Below, piece after piece: positions 1 through 12,654 of a stretch of DNA of 64,000 bases (positions are counted from its first letter, which is position 1; every line of letters starts with the position of its first letter). Where the stretch lies: the NCBI GenBank assembly GCA_033961575.1, contig CM066730.1, positions 120,059,523 to 120,123,522 on the forward strand. Direction: 5' to 3'. A program made the position numbers and the translations under genes. Source of the stretch: Aselliscus stoliczkanus. Taxonomy: Eukaryota > Chordata > Mammalia > Chiroptera > Hipposideridae. Under the pieces are notes generated by a model. It was not told the origin of the DNA. It did no database searches and worked only from the letters and a program-made list of their open reading frames with translations.

Positions 1-929
1 GGTAAGTGAAAGACCTGTACACTGAAAATTATAAGACCTTGATGAAAGAGACTGAAGACACAAATAAGTGGAAAATATCCCATGTTCTTGGATTGGAAGA
101 ATTATTATTGTGAAAATGTCCATATTGTCGAAAGCAATCTACAGATCCAATGCAACCCCTGTCAAAATTCCAATGGCATATTTAACAGACGTAGAATAAA
201 CTATCCTAAAATTTGTATGGGATTCCCCCCCCCCAAAAAAAAAAAAAAGAAAGCAAAAGACCAAAAAGCTCTGAATACCCAAAGCAAACCTGAGTAAGAA
301 CAAAGCTGGAGGCATCACACTTCTGGATTTCAAGCTATATTCCAAAGCTTTAAGAGTCAAAAGAGTATGGAACTAGCATTAAACAGGCACATAGACCAAT
401 GGAACAGAATAGAGAGCCCAGACATAAACCATGCAGACATGGTCAACTAATTTTTGACAAGGGTGTCAAGAATGCACAATAGGGAAAGGATTGTCTTCAA
501 TAAACAGGATTGGAAAATTAGATATCTGGATGCAAGAGGATGAAACTGGATGTCTATTTTACACAAGTCACAAAAATTAACTCAAAATAGACCAAACACT
601 TAAGTGTAAGATCTGAAACTGTAAAATTCCTTAAAAAACACCAGACAAACAAAAAACAAAAAACAAAAAACCCATGATGACAGTTTTGGCAAAGATTTCT
701 TGGATAATACATGAAAAACATGAGAAACAAAAGCTATAAACTCTCCCCCCTCAAAAAAAAAATCCTAAGTAGAACTACATCAGGCTAAAGAGTTGCTGCA
801 CCTCAAAGGAAATAATAAATTGAAGAGGCAATTGCAAACCATATAATTAATAAGGGGTTTATATTAAAAACATAAAAAACTCATATGTCAATACCAAAAA
901 AAGAAAATAATCCAATAAAAGTGGGCAAG

Positions 930-992
<63 letters not shown>

Positions 993-1965
993 TATTTTAT
1001 TTTTTTTTACTCAGAATTTACTTTTATTTCTCCAAAAGTTGTTTGTGTCTGATTTATGTGGAAAGCCATAAAGCTTTCTGCCTTTCCTGAGCATGTTGCA
1101 TTCACAGCCCATACATTCTGGATTCCACAGGTAAGTCAAAACCACAATGAGATTTCACCACACACCTGTAAGAATAGCTATTATAAAAAAGACAAGCAAT
1201 AAATGTTGGCAAGGATATGAAGACTAGGGAATCCTTATACATTTGGTGGAAATGTAACTTGATATAGCCATGATGGAAAACAACATGGAGGTGTCTCAAA
1301 AAATTAAAAATTGAACTACCATATGATCCAGCAATCTTAAGCCTGGGAATATATCTGAAGAAATTGAAATCAGTGTCTTGAAATGATAGATGCACATCCA
1401 TGTTCATTGCATCATTATTTATAAGGCAAGATATGGAAACAACCTAATTGTCCTTCAGTGAATGAATGGATGAAGAAAATAAGAAAATCCTGATTTTGTA
1501 ATATGGATGAAACTGGAGGGCATTATGCTATGTGAAAGCAGCCAGACAAAGACAAATACAGCGTGATAGCACTTATATGTGAAACATACAAAAAAAAAGA
1601 AAAGCCTATTTCATAGAAACAGAGTACAATGGTGATTGGCAGGGGCTGGGGGAAGGAGGAAATGGGGTAGGAAAGAGTACAATTTTCTGTCATATGAAGA
1701 GTAAAGTATGAAGATCTAATGTATGCGCACAATATAGTGACTATGGTTAATAACATGGTACTGTATAGTTGAAAGTTGCTGTGAGTAGGTCTTAAGCATT
1801 CTCAGCACACACACAACAAAACTATTTGAGGTGATGGATATGTTAATTATCTCCATCTTGGTAATCATTACACAATGTATACGTTCATTAAATCATCATG
1901 TAGTACATTTTAAATATATACAATTATATTTGTCAATTATTCCTTAATAAGGTTAAGAAAAATAA
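1..1965 (+). mobile_element. Old L1 LINE, end of ORF2 plus 3' UTR, cut by the window edge
   Basis: Conceptual translation of the first 450 bases gives broken L1 ORF2 phrases such as [29 protein letters not shown] and NKAGGITLLDFKLY. These belong to the region downstream of the reverse transcriptase core. Stops and frameshifts interrupt it, so it is dead. After about 1100 the sequence matches the typical L1 3' end (atggatgaaactggagggca near 1505, and a terminal tttgtcaattattcctt near 1930). A dinucleotide AT tract and a stretch I cannot align (988-1100) interrupt the element. The 5' part lies outside the window. Divergence suggests an old mammalian L1M-type copy; I cannot name the subfamily. 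Confidence 0.88.
932..987. repeat. (AT)n microsatellite inside the L1
   Basis: About 28 uninterrupted AT units interrupt the L1 between its ORF2-like part and its 3' UTR. This is simple sequence, probably grown from an AT-rich stretch of the LINE. Confidence 0.95.
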
Positions 1966-3924
1966 CATTTCAGTTAACATTCAATATCTTGTTTTGGAGG
2001 AAAAGGGAAGACTTCACGGCTTTCCTTATTCAAAATGTTCCCTTGGTAATCCAACAACCCTTCCTGACACATGCACACATGCATACTTTAAAACATATTC
2101 CAAATTAGAAGCTGAAAACAATTGTGTATTTAAAAACAATTTATAATTTAGCAAAACCCACAAGTAACTAGGATTCTCTCATGCATGCTACCTGACATGC
2201 TTAATATGCAAGGAATGTCACACTTGTCAAATTCCGCTGCAAAAAACATGCAGGTTTCCAATCTCTGAAGTCTCTTTTAGAGTCCTTAACCAAAGCTGAA
2301 TTTGAGATATGAAGAATATTAGTCTCCAGAGAACAGGCCCTGCTGACTTTTTCCCTGTTAACAGTATTAAATCATCTTTGAACAGAGACCCTTTATAGTT
2401 CATCATAGGCTGGCAGCCCAAAGATACAGGTAAATTCTATTTGTGGTCATTCAGGTGAGGCACCTCAAGTCATGATATACATCCATTCTTATAATGTAGT
2501 TTTGAAAGAAAAGATTATGTTTCTTTTTGTTTGTTTGTTTGTTCTTAATGTAGTATATCCATGCCTTTGCTTTCCTCCCAGCCAGTCTCTCCCCACTTCC
2601 AAGAGAGATCTCACACATGCTGATAAAAAATAAAATAATAATAATAAAAATCAACCCAAAACAATTAATACCACCACCAAAACAAACACGCAATCAAAAA
2701 GACAAAAACCCCAAAAACTAAACATTTTAAAGAAAAGAAATTCAAATTGAAAGGAAGCTTCAGAATGTTTTAATGTCCTTCCCACACTGCATAACCTTTA
2801 TCACCAAATTGTCTGTGATGTAAAAATCTATGCATGTTAGGCAGATAGTTCATGTAATATGCTATGACTACAGCGACTTCCACATGAGCCCTTTTATTTT
2901 GCAGTCAATCTAGGCAGGCTTCCCATGTTGGTTGCTAAATACCTATACTGTGTGCATAATTAGGTCAGTTTCAAGTTATTTCAAGCTTCACACTAAATTA
3001 ACCAAGAAAATACATTAGTCACTGGCAGTTATTTGTTTGTAAAAGACAAAGAATCCAGAGAAAGTGGCAATTTTACAAATTTTGTGACCAAGCAATTCTC
3101 AGATGCTACAAAACCCACTGGATAAAATTGAAGAATCTACATCTATACTTTTGCTGTGAAACTACTTTACATTAATTTAAAGACAAATAAAATTAAATGA
3201 AAATAAATTTTACAGTGTGAGGGAATTAATGAATCATTTAAAATTTTTCATTGGCCAAGTCCTATTTTACTCATGACTTTGTTAAACAACAAATTAAAAC
3301 TTATTTTTGCTTCTGTCCATTAGGTGTAAATAAACTAAGTAGCCAAAAAAAAAAAAAAAAAAAAAAATTGTATGTAGAAAGAGGAAGCCATAAAAAATAG
3401 GAATTATTAACAAACTCTGAATTTTAAAATGTAGACTGTTTTGCTCATTCTTTTTCTGATTTTGTTTTCATTTCCAAATTAATAATGGAATAATGTAGAA
3501 TATCCTTTCTGGAAAGAATTACAAGGAATTTTTAATGGAGGAGAGTTTTCATATTTGAGATGAATAAAGCTAAAACAATAATATTTTCTATTTTAGTTGT
3601 AATCATTACAAAGAAATTCATTACCTTTTTTGAATTTAAGTTATCACCTGTACCATAACCCGAAAAGAACCAGTTTGAAATTAAATTTTGTGCTGCTATT
3701 ATTTTACCCTCAAATGTATATTTTTGAAATTTTCTTTATACCTCAGAGCAGCAAAAAATATTTTAAATTAAAATACAATTTTTTTTTAAGATTTCAAAAG
3801 TCATTATTTAAACAGACTGAAGTATAAATTTTGTCTGAACATCTAGCTTTGTGTGAATTTAGGCAAATTATTTAAATTCTGTGAATGTCAGTTTCTTCAT
3901 CTTTTTTTAAATATATATTATTTC
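1966..3924. other. Unassigned AT-rich DNA
   Basis: I see no gene or recognisable transposon. It holds a short (GTTT)n run near 2527-2543, an A-rich stretch with AATAATA units near 2627-2650, and a 27-nt A run at 3341-3367. No splice-flanked open frame stands out on either strand. Confidence 0.6.
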
Positions 3925-3935
3925 TTCTTCTTCAT

Positions 3936-4043
3936 TTTTTTTTTTTTTTTGAGGGTAGTGTCAGTGGCCCTCATATGTGGGACCAAACCGGGGCCACTGG
4001 CTTCCCAAGCCAGCGCTTAACCACCGTGCCACTCGGCCGGCCC
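3936..4043 (-). mobile_element. Short tRNA-derived SINE (head plus A-tail)
   Basis: Read on the minus strand it starts GGGCCGGCCGAGTGGCAC, has a box B-like GGTTTGGTCCCAC, reaches CACTGACACTACCCTC, and goes straight into an A-tail of about 15 nt. The ends are set by an 11-bp target duplication ttcttcttcat at 3925-3935 and 4044-4054. The copy lacks the body of the long SINEs in this window. Being tRNA-derived, it would have used an internal Pol III promoter and been mobilised by L1 proteins. Confidence 0.93.
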
Positions 4044-4274
4044 TTCTTCTTCATCTTTAAGATAGAGAAAATGTCCATCTGACAGGACCGAATGATTAAA
4101 CAAATTTTTTTTTTTTTTTAGATAAAAGGCCTAATTTGGTATCTGAGTCATGTATAAAAAGTAGCAGTAGTAGTATATAAAAAGGAAAGAACACCACTAC
4201 AGTTACACAGATAATTCAAATGCACAATTTACAGTTGCAAGGGAAAAGAAAAGCAGCAATATATACAATAGCAT

Positions 4275-4525
4275 GGGATTCTTCCTTTTTCTCCTCATCC
4301 TTCCCTATCCCTCTATCATGCTAGTCCCACTCCTTTTCTCTTTTCTCTTCCTCGTCCCTTTTCTTTTCCTTCTCCCCCTTCTTCTCCTTCTCCTCCTCCT
4401 TCTCTTCTTTCTCCTTCTCCTCTCCTCTTTTTTCTTCCCGTTCATCTCTTCACCTTCTTCTTTTTTTCTTCTTCTGCTCCTCTTTTCTTTGCCTCCTCCC
4501 CTTCTTCTTCCTCCTCTCTTCAGAT
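4275..4525. repeat. 250-bp polypyrimidine (CT-rich) tract
   Basis: Nearly every base is C or T on the plus strand, in irregular CTT, CTC and CCTT units. The long leucine/phenylalanine-rich frame here, and the arginine/lysine/glutamate-rich frame opposite, are consequences of composition rather than genes. Such homopurine-homopyrimidine tracts can form triplex DNA; that is general knowledge, not shown here. Confidence 0.93.
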
Positions 4526-4682
4526 GATTTATCCCATCAAGCACTGTGTTAAGAATTTGAACCTCAGGGCAGCACTAGGAAATACCTATTACTATAGAAA
4601 TTTTTTGTATTATAAGAAGTATACTAAAAATGGAATGTGAGTGACCAAACACTTTTGGTTAGTTACAAGTAGATTTGTACTT

Positions 4683-4885
4683 TGTTTGTTTTTTTTTTTT
4701 GTTTTTTGTTTTTAGAAATTTTATTGGGGAACAGTGTGTTTTTCCAGGACCCATCAGCTCCAAGTCAAGTAGTTGTCTTCAATCTAGTTGTGGAGGGTGC
4801 AGCTCACTGGCCCATATGGGAATCAAACCGGCAACCCTGGTGCCACGAGTTTGAGCTCCAACCACCCAAGCTAACTGGCTGCCCC
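4683..4885 (-). mobile_element. Medium (about 200 bp) tRNA-derived SINE
   Basis: On the minus strand it begins GGGGCAGCCAGTTAGCTTGG, carries box B-like GGTTTGATTCCCATATGG, then a body through CTCCACAACTAGATTGAAG, and ends CCCCAATAAAATTTC plus an A-rich tail. A 12-bp target duplication agatttgtactt flanks it (4671-4682 and 4886-4897). The 3' end has an AATAAA signal. Head and body resemble SINEs I associate with rhinolophoid bats; that assignment is from memory. Confidence 0.92.
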
Positions 4886-4897
4886 AGATTTGTACTT

Positions 4898-6037
4898 TCT
4901 TTTTTAAATTTCTCAATCCATATGGATAACTTTTATTCTAGGTAACACCATGGCTATTTTCTCTGGATTTATTTATTTTTGTTGTTTTTAAATTGTTCTA
5001 AAAATTATTTAAACCATGTTTATTGCTTTTTCTGATATAAAATAATATATAATCATTGCATGAAATCAGAAAATATAGGAAAACAAAGTGACATAAAATC
5101 ATGACAACAAGCAGGAATAATGCATAATAACTTTCTTTGATTTCGTAAGTATAGATGAGGGCTAAGACAAAAGTGAGCTGTGTAACTTCAAAAAGGAGAG
5201 TATCTATATTGTCCACTTACTGTGTATGTGGTCAGTTCTACTGATGTTTTTATTCTTTTATTCAACACATGTTTATGTGGATACCCGCCTTGGACTACAC
5301 ACTAGGCTAGTTACTGTGACTAGAACAGCGGGCAACATAACATGGTTTTCCTGTTCAAAGAGTCTGTTGTCTACAGCTGCTGAATAAACGATATTTCAAG
5401 GCAACGTTTTCTTAGTGGACTTATGCTAGAAAGATTTGAATAGAGCCATATACATTAACATATTGTGAAAAGTATTCATAAAACATTGTATATTGAATTT
5501 CTGTCTATGTGGAGTTAGGAGAGATAGTTAAGATGGTAGAGTGTGGTATTATCATGTCGCATGAGGGGTTAAATTTTTTTGGAAGAAAAAACACCAGAAA
5601 CAGGTAATACTTGTCACAAATAATAATCAAACATGAAAGATCAAAATAGTTCACCAATAATTCTATATTTTTAAGGTCTTGACAAGAAAAGTCATTTCCA
5701 AGATTTTTTGACTTTTTATTTCTATTTGATCTTTTATTATATATGCCATCGTGTGTAATGAATCTCAATTTTTTTATCTTTTTATTTTTTTGTTTTTGGT
5801 GTGGGTAGACTAAAAAGTACATAGTTTTAAGATCACATAAGGTCTTTTGATTCATTTTTCCATAAATTACACACAAGTCTTTGATTCATTACTTATATTT
5901 AAAGAGAGAACACTATAATTTCCTTCCTCAAATTTGTTCAATTGATTTCTTGGTATTTGATTACAATAAATAAATCATATGTTAATATAATATTATGATT
6001 TTTAAATAGGTAGAGCCTGTAAAACAATTTTAAAAGT
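4898..6037. other. Unassigned DNA with a possible old MIR/L2 trace
   Basis: I see no gene. Around 5245-5350 the words attcaacacatgtttatg and acactaggctagttactgtg look like a decayed reverse-strand MIR or L2 end, but the match is weak. A 123-codon open frame on the minus strand (5505-5876) has lysine/asparagine-rich low-complexity content typical of AT-rich noncoding DNA. Confidence 0.5.
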
Positions 6038-6050
6038 AGTATGAGTTTAA

Positions 6051-6139
6051 AAAGGACAGCAATTTGGCTGTTTCTCTTCCCCAAATCCCCAATGCTGTTC
6101 CCTCCCTCCAATTCCCCAATAAAATCTTTAAAAAAAAAA
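6051..6139 (+). mobile_element. 5'-truncated long SINE (last about 90 bp only)
   Basis: The segment matches only the 3' end of the long SINEs: gacagcaatttggctgtt, then tccccaatgctgttccc, then ccccaataaaatcttt and an A-tail. The tRNA head and GC-rich body are absent. Near-identical 13-bp flanks agtatgagtttaa (6038-6050) and agtgtgagtttaa (6140-6152) show that it inserted in this truncated form instead of being deleted later. Confidence 0.88.
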
Positions 6140-6697
6140 AGTGTGAGTTTAAATTTGAGTTAAAAATGTTCTACTTATAGACCATATCTGCAAAACTTTA
6201 AATAAAAGAGGGAATACATTACCTAAACATGTAAATTATAAATAATCACAAAAACACATGTTTTGGTTCTGAAATACATATTTGGCTGTTCTGAGAGTAT
6301 AAAAGGATTTTTTCCCAGCTCTTCGTTTTTTGTGTTTTGTAGTTTCAATACAATATTTCCACCTGAAAACCTAAAACTTGTTATTACAAATGAAACTGGG
6401 ATCATAAGTATAAAACCATAAGCAGGGAACTATGTTTCCATTTCTAGCTTATGTCTGATCACATCAAAAATTAAATAATCTAAGGCTTTTAGAATAGGTG
6501 CAGTGGTATACCCGGATAGCCTAATCCAGTCCACTTGCTCCTTCCCTAATATTAGCATTATTAGTGCTAACAAGATGTCCAAGGTTGTTGAACATTCTGA
6601 ACAATGCACCTTGAAGCCTCAGTAAGTCAGCAAAGTCTCAAAGGTTGTACCATGTAAAAGCCAAGTAATTAAACAGTGATTATTTACTGGTAAAAAA

Positions 6698-6729
6698 AAG
6701 AAGAAGAAGAAGAAGAAGAAGAAGAAGAA
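6698..6729. repeat. (AAG)n microsatellite
   Basis: About ten uninterrupted AAG units are followed by ATAAAAAA. Confidence 0.95.
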
Positions 6730-7147
6730 TAAAAAAGGACGGCTGGGAAAAGTTGGATTCAGAGGTATAATTTCACATGGAAGATTTCAGGGAAAATTAA
6801 GCCTTTAACTATATTCTGCTTGACTTGATTTGAAAGAAAAGGATAAGAAAAAAAAAAAGATTATAAAAGCTATTCAGTACTGCCTTTTTGCGGCAGAGCT
6901 TTGGGAGGTGACAAACAGCCAACAGTAATTCCTTTAGTCATCTTTTCCCCAAACAGCATTTAGAATCCCTTTCAAAATTTGGCCGCAACTCTTTGGTTTC
7001 ATTATTCTTGGAAAATGCAAAAGCTCTTTCCTTCTGCACCCTTGGCTCCAGCTGAAATGTTTAGCTTCCTAGAAACAGCTAATTTCTAGCAAAGTTTGCA
7101 AACAGCGAAGTCCATTTCACCTGACACTGTTTTATTTCTACTATGTG

Positions 7148-7151
7148 AAAA

Positions 7152-7187
<36 letters not shown>
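7148..7187. repeat. (AAAT)n microsatellite
   Basis: About nine to ten AAAT units on the plus strand. No SINE tail can be traced upstream. Confidence 0.93.
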
Positions 7188-7191
<4 letters not shown>

Positions 7192-8206
7192 CAGAGTTTT
7201 AAATTTGACCTATTTTCAACTCTACAATCTTTCCAAGTGGAATAATTAGAATTTAGAATATATTGAAGCTTTCTTCCTTCCACTCCACTCCTTTCATTCG
7301 TATTCTTCTTGTTATAGGAGGGTGTTTCTTTACATTTTATAGATGAGATTGAGAATTATTTAACAGAAATAGCTATACTGCTTGCTAAAAACTTAATTTG
7401 TTTCTTGAAAAATATCACCAACTATTTGTTCATAAGAATATATGAGATTTTTGGTCCAAAAAAATGTTTAGTTTCTTGTTGGTCCAAAATTACCAGTGTC
7501 GAATTTATTAAATATGTCCTGTTCATTTGTGTGTTTTTTTTTAAAAAAAAAAATAAATAAAATGTCTACTTTTCTTGATAGTGAGAATAAGTTTAGCTTA
7601 TGAGTGCCTACTGGAACACAAAAAAAATATAAGAACCTATTCATACCTACTATGGCAAAATATTTCAGTAGGTTAGAGACTACTGTAGGAACTTTTTGTT
7701 GCAAGGACTAGGGAGCAAAGGAGAGTTTCAAAACATGTGTGGGGCACTTAATAGTTAAACATCTTTGAAGGTGCTATTGGTGAAATCTGTTGTAGTTAAA
7801 TGGAAAATTTTGATCCCTAAATAGGTAATATTAACATGTGAAGCATTTTTCCTCCTAGACATCTTCCTTGATGGTGCTGCTTTTTAAATGAATTTTGTTT
7901 CCATATGAGAAATGTGGAGAATGATACTGGAATCAAAGATGATTTTCATTGATCCTGGCAGTCAAACTGAATTTTTTATAATAAAAATAAAATAAACATG
8001 CAATTATAAAATATTATTTTAAAATGATGATATTTTTAATGAGAAAAAAATACTTTAAATGCTGTTTAGTGTAACCATGAGCATAAATTTGAAGTCCACC
8101 CAGTCTATTTTCTTTTTTTGTGGCAAGCTTTTTTCATCCAGGCAAATAAACCACTGTTCCATGGTGAACTCTCACCTGGAAGACAAACGGTTTTCCAGGA
8201 ACATTT

Positions 8207-8265
8207 GAATTTTGTTTTGTTTTGCTTTTTTTTTTTTTTTTTTTTTTGAGGGCAGTGTCACTGGC
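8207..8265 (-). mobile_element. Micro-insertion: 18 nt of SINE plus A-tail
   Basis: On the minus strand this is only GCCAGTGACACTGCCCTC, the last 18 nt of the short SINE unit, followed by a long A-tail containing GC and CAAAA interruptions. A perfect 13-bp duplication tccaggaacattt (8194-8206 and 8266-8278) brackets it exactly. It is therefore an independent, extremely 5'-truncated retrotransposition event. Confidence 0.9.
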
Positions 8266-8278
8266 TCCAGGAACATTT

Positions 8279-11200
8279 ATATAGTGAGACAAAAAATATG
8301 CTCTTTTTGTAAAGAAAAAAGATGGCATTAAAGGGGCATTAGAATGGTTTTCAAAAAATACTAGTGGAAATATGGTCTCTACCAATAGGTATTTAACTCA
8401 GGTTCTTCGTGAAGCATTTGGATCTAACTTCTGAACATCGCTAGGTTGTCGGTTTCAGTATTGTCACGGGTGCTCAATGCAAAAGGAGAGTAAGATGTTG
8501 CTTTTGTGATGGACAAAAGTGAAAAAATAAATATTAGTGTCCCTTACTTAGAAACACAACCCTTAAATTTCACAAAGAAAAATAATACGGTTGTAGATGG
8601 ATTCATATTAGAGAGAATCGCACTGGAAATCTTTTGCCTGAATGACCTTCAGGAAAATACTAAGGCAAGCAATGTGAGTCATAGCTTTGCCGCTTCTCTG
8701 GCAGAAAGAATGAAAAACAGGAACTAGGAGTAAGAAATACTTCATTTGTTACAGGATCCTAGTTTTATCTCCATTCTGACAGCATCTCCTTTTACTTGTT
8801 AAAATAAAAACAGTAACCCCCAAATTTAGTACAGTTCAAAGGGACTGTGTCAAAATGAGGACTTGTACTTGGTTTATGTTCTATTTCTGATTTTGATCTA
8901 TCTATAAAAACACAGAATCTCTTAATTGTTTTATTCTTCAAGTTAGCATCAACTAACTTGATTACATGACCCCATAATTCATAAGACACTTGTAGTTTGG
9001 AGGAATTTTTTAATCACATTTTACTAGTTAGTAAAATTTCTTTTAGAAAGCATGCTTGTTGACAATTTCAGACTTAGAAACTTATTAAAGATTAATCAAA
9101 AGGTAGAAAAACTCAAATGCAAGTGCCTTTGTCTTGGTATCACAATTGAATTTTGCCAAGCCTTTTCTTCGAATATGTAAATCTATGCAGTATATAAGGG
9201 AAACGTAGTCATTGACTTGAGATTCATGTTTCCTTCACCATCAAAATCTTTGTGAGACCGAATTCATATTAAATAACAACACTAAACACTAATCTTTTCA
9301 ATTGAAAATCTTTACTTTCATTTAATATTTCTTTTTTTGTTTAACTAGCAAATAATATTTTAAATGCATTTTAAAACAAAGGTGTTCATGTTATTCTGTA
9401 ATGCAAGAATTTTGGGAGCAAGTCTAAACTTCTTAAAATATTTTTCACAAAAATATCAAACTCACAATGATATTGAAATTGTATGTGCCATTTTGGATCA
9501 AAGAGAAATGATTTTGGCTGAAGGAAACAGAAAACCTGGGCAGTGGTGGCTGAAACAAATAGAGGTGTGTTTTTTTTCTCCCATCTGAAGAGCCTCAGAA
9601 TTGTTGGTATTGGTGGAGTAGCTAAATGATATCAAGAACAGCATTCGACTTCCTGTCATGGTTCTTAGAGATTCCAGCATAGACAGGAAGTCTTCATTCC
9701 AGGTTGAAAAATAGATGAGTGTATAGGGAATGGAGGACTACCAATAGCCAGCTGTTATTTTTAGCAGGAAAGCTTCCTCAGGTATATCACTGCAGACATT
9801 TGCTTCTATCTCATTATCTAGACTATTGTATGATCATCAACTCTATTGTGGAGGTAGAGGAGGCAGGGTTTGGTTGTTTGGCTCCTTCAGCTTTCAAAAT
9901 GAAGGGAAATAAGGAGGAAAAGTTGAAAATAGGTGTTGGGTTAACTTCATATATAGTTTACCTCATTCATTGTATTATTTCCCCCTTTTCAGAAAAATAT
10001 AAAATAGTAAAACATTGCCAAAAGCTAGCAAATGAAATGTAAAACAACAAACAGAAACACTCACATGTCAATATCATAATAGAGCAATTCTTTTATTTGT
10101 CTCATTTTGTTCTATATTTACACGTTTTTAAATTGGGTTATAATTATACTATGCTATAATGTGATAGTCTCCTTTTCTTTTACAATGTATTGTAAGACTT
10201 TTCAACATTCGTAATTAGTCTTTTTAACCAATATTTTTAATGGTTATCCAGTAGCTGGTTTTATCCCTGTTTTCTTAGTGACACCATATAGCCAATGCAT
10301 GGTATCTTTACATTCTTTAGATTTAGGTTACCATTGTCAGCAAAATTTCAATTTAAAGCATATTAGCTACTTGCTGAGGATTATCTCATAGATGTCAGTG
10401 AGCAAATGTGGAACAGAGCTAATGGAGGTGTAGTTAAATTGATGCAAGATTTGCCTCAGTTAAACACTGGGAAGGGTTTCTGAAAAATAAGAGTTGTAGA
10501 ACATTAAGTATATTATCCTGGAGGGTCATCTTGACAGAATGTTCTCTAGAAAAGTCATATTGGATGACTTAGTTTTTGTTTAGACTAAAGTTGGAAAAAT
10601 CAACTGAATGGCCTTTTCGAGTTCCTTTAATGCATGTGGGTCTACAGTCATATTTCATTTATCTATGACTCTTGTTCATGAGTTATGAGTACCTTTTCGA
10701 GAAAGTGATTTCCTTATATCTAAGGGTCCTTGGAAGATGCTAATATTATGATTTAATACAGATTTTATGTTAAAATAATTGTGTATTTTTATAATTCTTT
10801 TTGAGCTTTTAAATTATAGAAGAAAATAAACTATCATCTATGTGTAAGATTATAAAGTATTCAGAAAGGAGGAGTAATGAAACATTATTAAAGAATACAT
10901 ATTGAAATTAAACAATGTTTTTCCAAAACTACATACTAAAGGATTTTAGTAGCTTGAGAGTAACAAAAGACAAATCATGAATAGAATGTAATGACTTGAT
11001 AGTATTTCAAATAATTCCCACTTTAAATAATAGGCTAGATGAAATCGTCAAATGGCATTGTGTGCTACCCAGTGGGAAGGTTTTCTATAATTCAGCTCTA
11101 AGATTAGATATAAATGGAGCTATTACCATGGTAACTATTTTTGAGGCTAATAAAAGTGTAACAAATATGAACTAAAAAATACTTACAAAACCACCACCCA

Positions 11201-12444
11201 GACAGTAAGTTTTTCCTTCTTAATAAAAAAGTCACTGAAGAAAAGTAAAACCTGCAGACATATAGAGACTCCTTTGTTGTATAGAGAACACTTGTTTTCA
11301 GCTGATTTCTTCTTTTTTGTGGAATGTAGAACTTCCTTCAGGGTAAAAATGAGATTTATCCTGATGCATAAGGGAGGAATGGTTTTAGTGAAAATGAAAT
11401 CTGTGGAATGTACACACTTTTAAAAATATAGTTTCCATTCTAACCTAAGTATAAACCATAATTTATAAAGTTCACAGTTAACAAGTTCTATTGTCCCCTC
11501 TTTCCTTTTAAAGCAGACATGACTAAACACAGTATTGGTAATTTATAATTGCCCAGAAAAAAAATGTTTTGTAGCTTTATTTTTTTCCCGAAAGCTTCTG
11601 TAAAATTATTTTATATATTTTTTAAAAACTTTTGGAGGTAAATATATTTTATTTATGATGCCATTTAAACATGAGTACTATTTTTCAAATATAGTTATAA
11701 AAAGATTATAGATGAGGATTTGCAATGGAAGGCAAAGTTTACAAGTAGTCTGCAAAAAATATTTTAACCTCAGCCCACTGTATTAATACCTGACATCTCC
11801 TTAGAAATATTACTAATCAAATATTGTTTCACAAAATGGAATATAATATTCTGATTAAGCAAGAGGAATAAAGGCTAAATGTAAGATAATGCATTTCTGA
11901 TTTATTAATAGACCGTTTCTCAAAAATTAAGTGAAGAGTCCACTGAGCCGTGGTCGTTTCCATGCTTCAGTGCTGCTGGTCTACAGGCAGGGTCATAGTC
12001 ATTAACACCCAGTCTTTTAGACATTTTCTTCAGCATCCTGGTATTTCTCCACTTTGCTGTAAAAGTTTCTCAGCACTAAGTAGGTGGTGCTTGACCAGGC
12101 TATTGAAAGCAGTATGCACTATAATGAGATTAAAACAGATCTACTGAAATGGCTCTTGTGCAGTATGAATAATCACTGGGTTATTCAAGCACAGTGGGCA
12201 GAAGAAACACAAGGATATAGACAGCACACCCTCAAGCCCTGTGGCATTGGTACAAGCCGCCTAAAAATGATTTCAGTTAGGGTCAATCTGATGTACAATA
12301 AACAAAGTTATGGAATCATTAACTTTTAGCCAAAAATAATGAAGCAAGGATTATAGAAAGGCAAAAAGACCTTACTTAGGCCGTACTCTTCATTTTAATA
12401 CTACTTGCAAAAATTGCTAGATTACCATCAGTGGCATCAGGTGT
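8279..12444. other. Four kilobases of unassigned unique DNA
   Basis: I find no recognisable interspersed repeat and no exon. Open frames are under 110 codons and show no family motif. The stretch around 11940-12330 is less AT-rich than its surroundings and could be worth a conservation check. Confidence 0.5.
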
Positions 12445-12560
12445 CCATTCAGAGATACTTATTAACCACCTAGTACTGTGTGTGCATTGTGGATACAGTC
12501 ATGAATAATATGAAGTCTCTGCCCTCACAGTGCATACAATCTTCCAAAGGAGACATTGTC
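12445..12560 (-). repeat. Probable decayed L2/MIR-type 3' end
   Basis: Plus-strand words attaaccacctagtactgtgt, gtggatacagtcatgaataa and ctctgccctcacagtgcat follow the usual order of a reverse-oriented L2 3' end. The match is degraded and boundaries are approximate. Confidence 0.5.
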
Positions 12561-12654
12561 AAATGAAAATACATTTTGCGTCTCATATGTTAGGAACTGA
12601 ACAGAGGGATTATTATATTTGTTGTTTCATGCAACCGGAACTAACTTGTAAGAT

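Larger units (their letters stand above)
6153..8193. other. Unassigned DNA with two microsatellites
   Basis: No gene or clear transposon seen. It includes (AAG)n at 6698-6729 and (AAAT)n at 7148-7187. The remainder is AT-rich unique sequence without a convincing exon. Confidence 0.6.

Noticed and set aside
3936..4043. Possible functional tRNA gene because of box A/B-like motifs
   Set aside because: The cloverleaf is not maintained, an A-tail and target duplication follow, and many similar copies occur in this window.
4273..4544. Leucine/phenylalanine-rich and arginine/glutamate-rich frames
   Set aside because: Products of the polypyrimidine tract, not genes.
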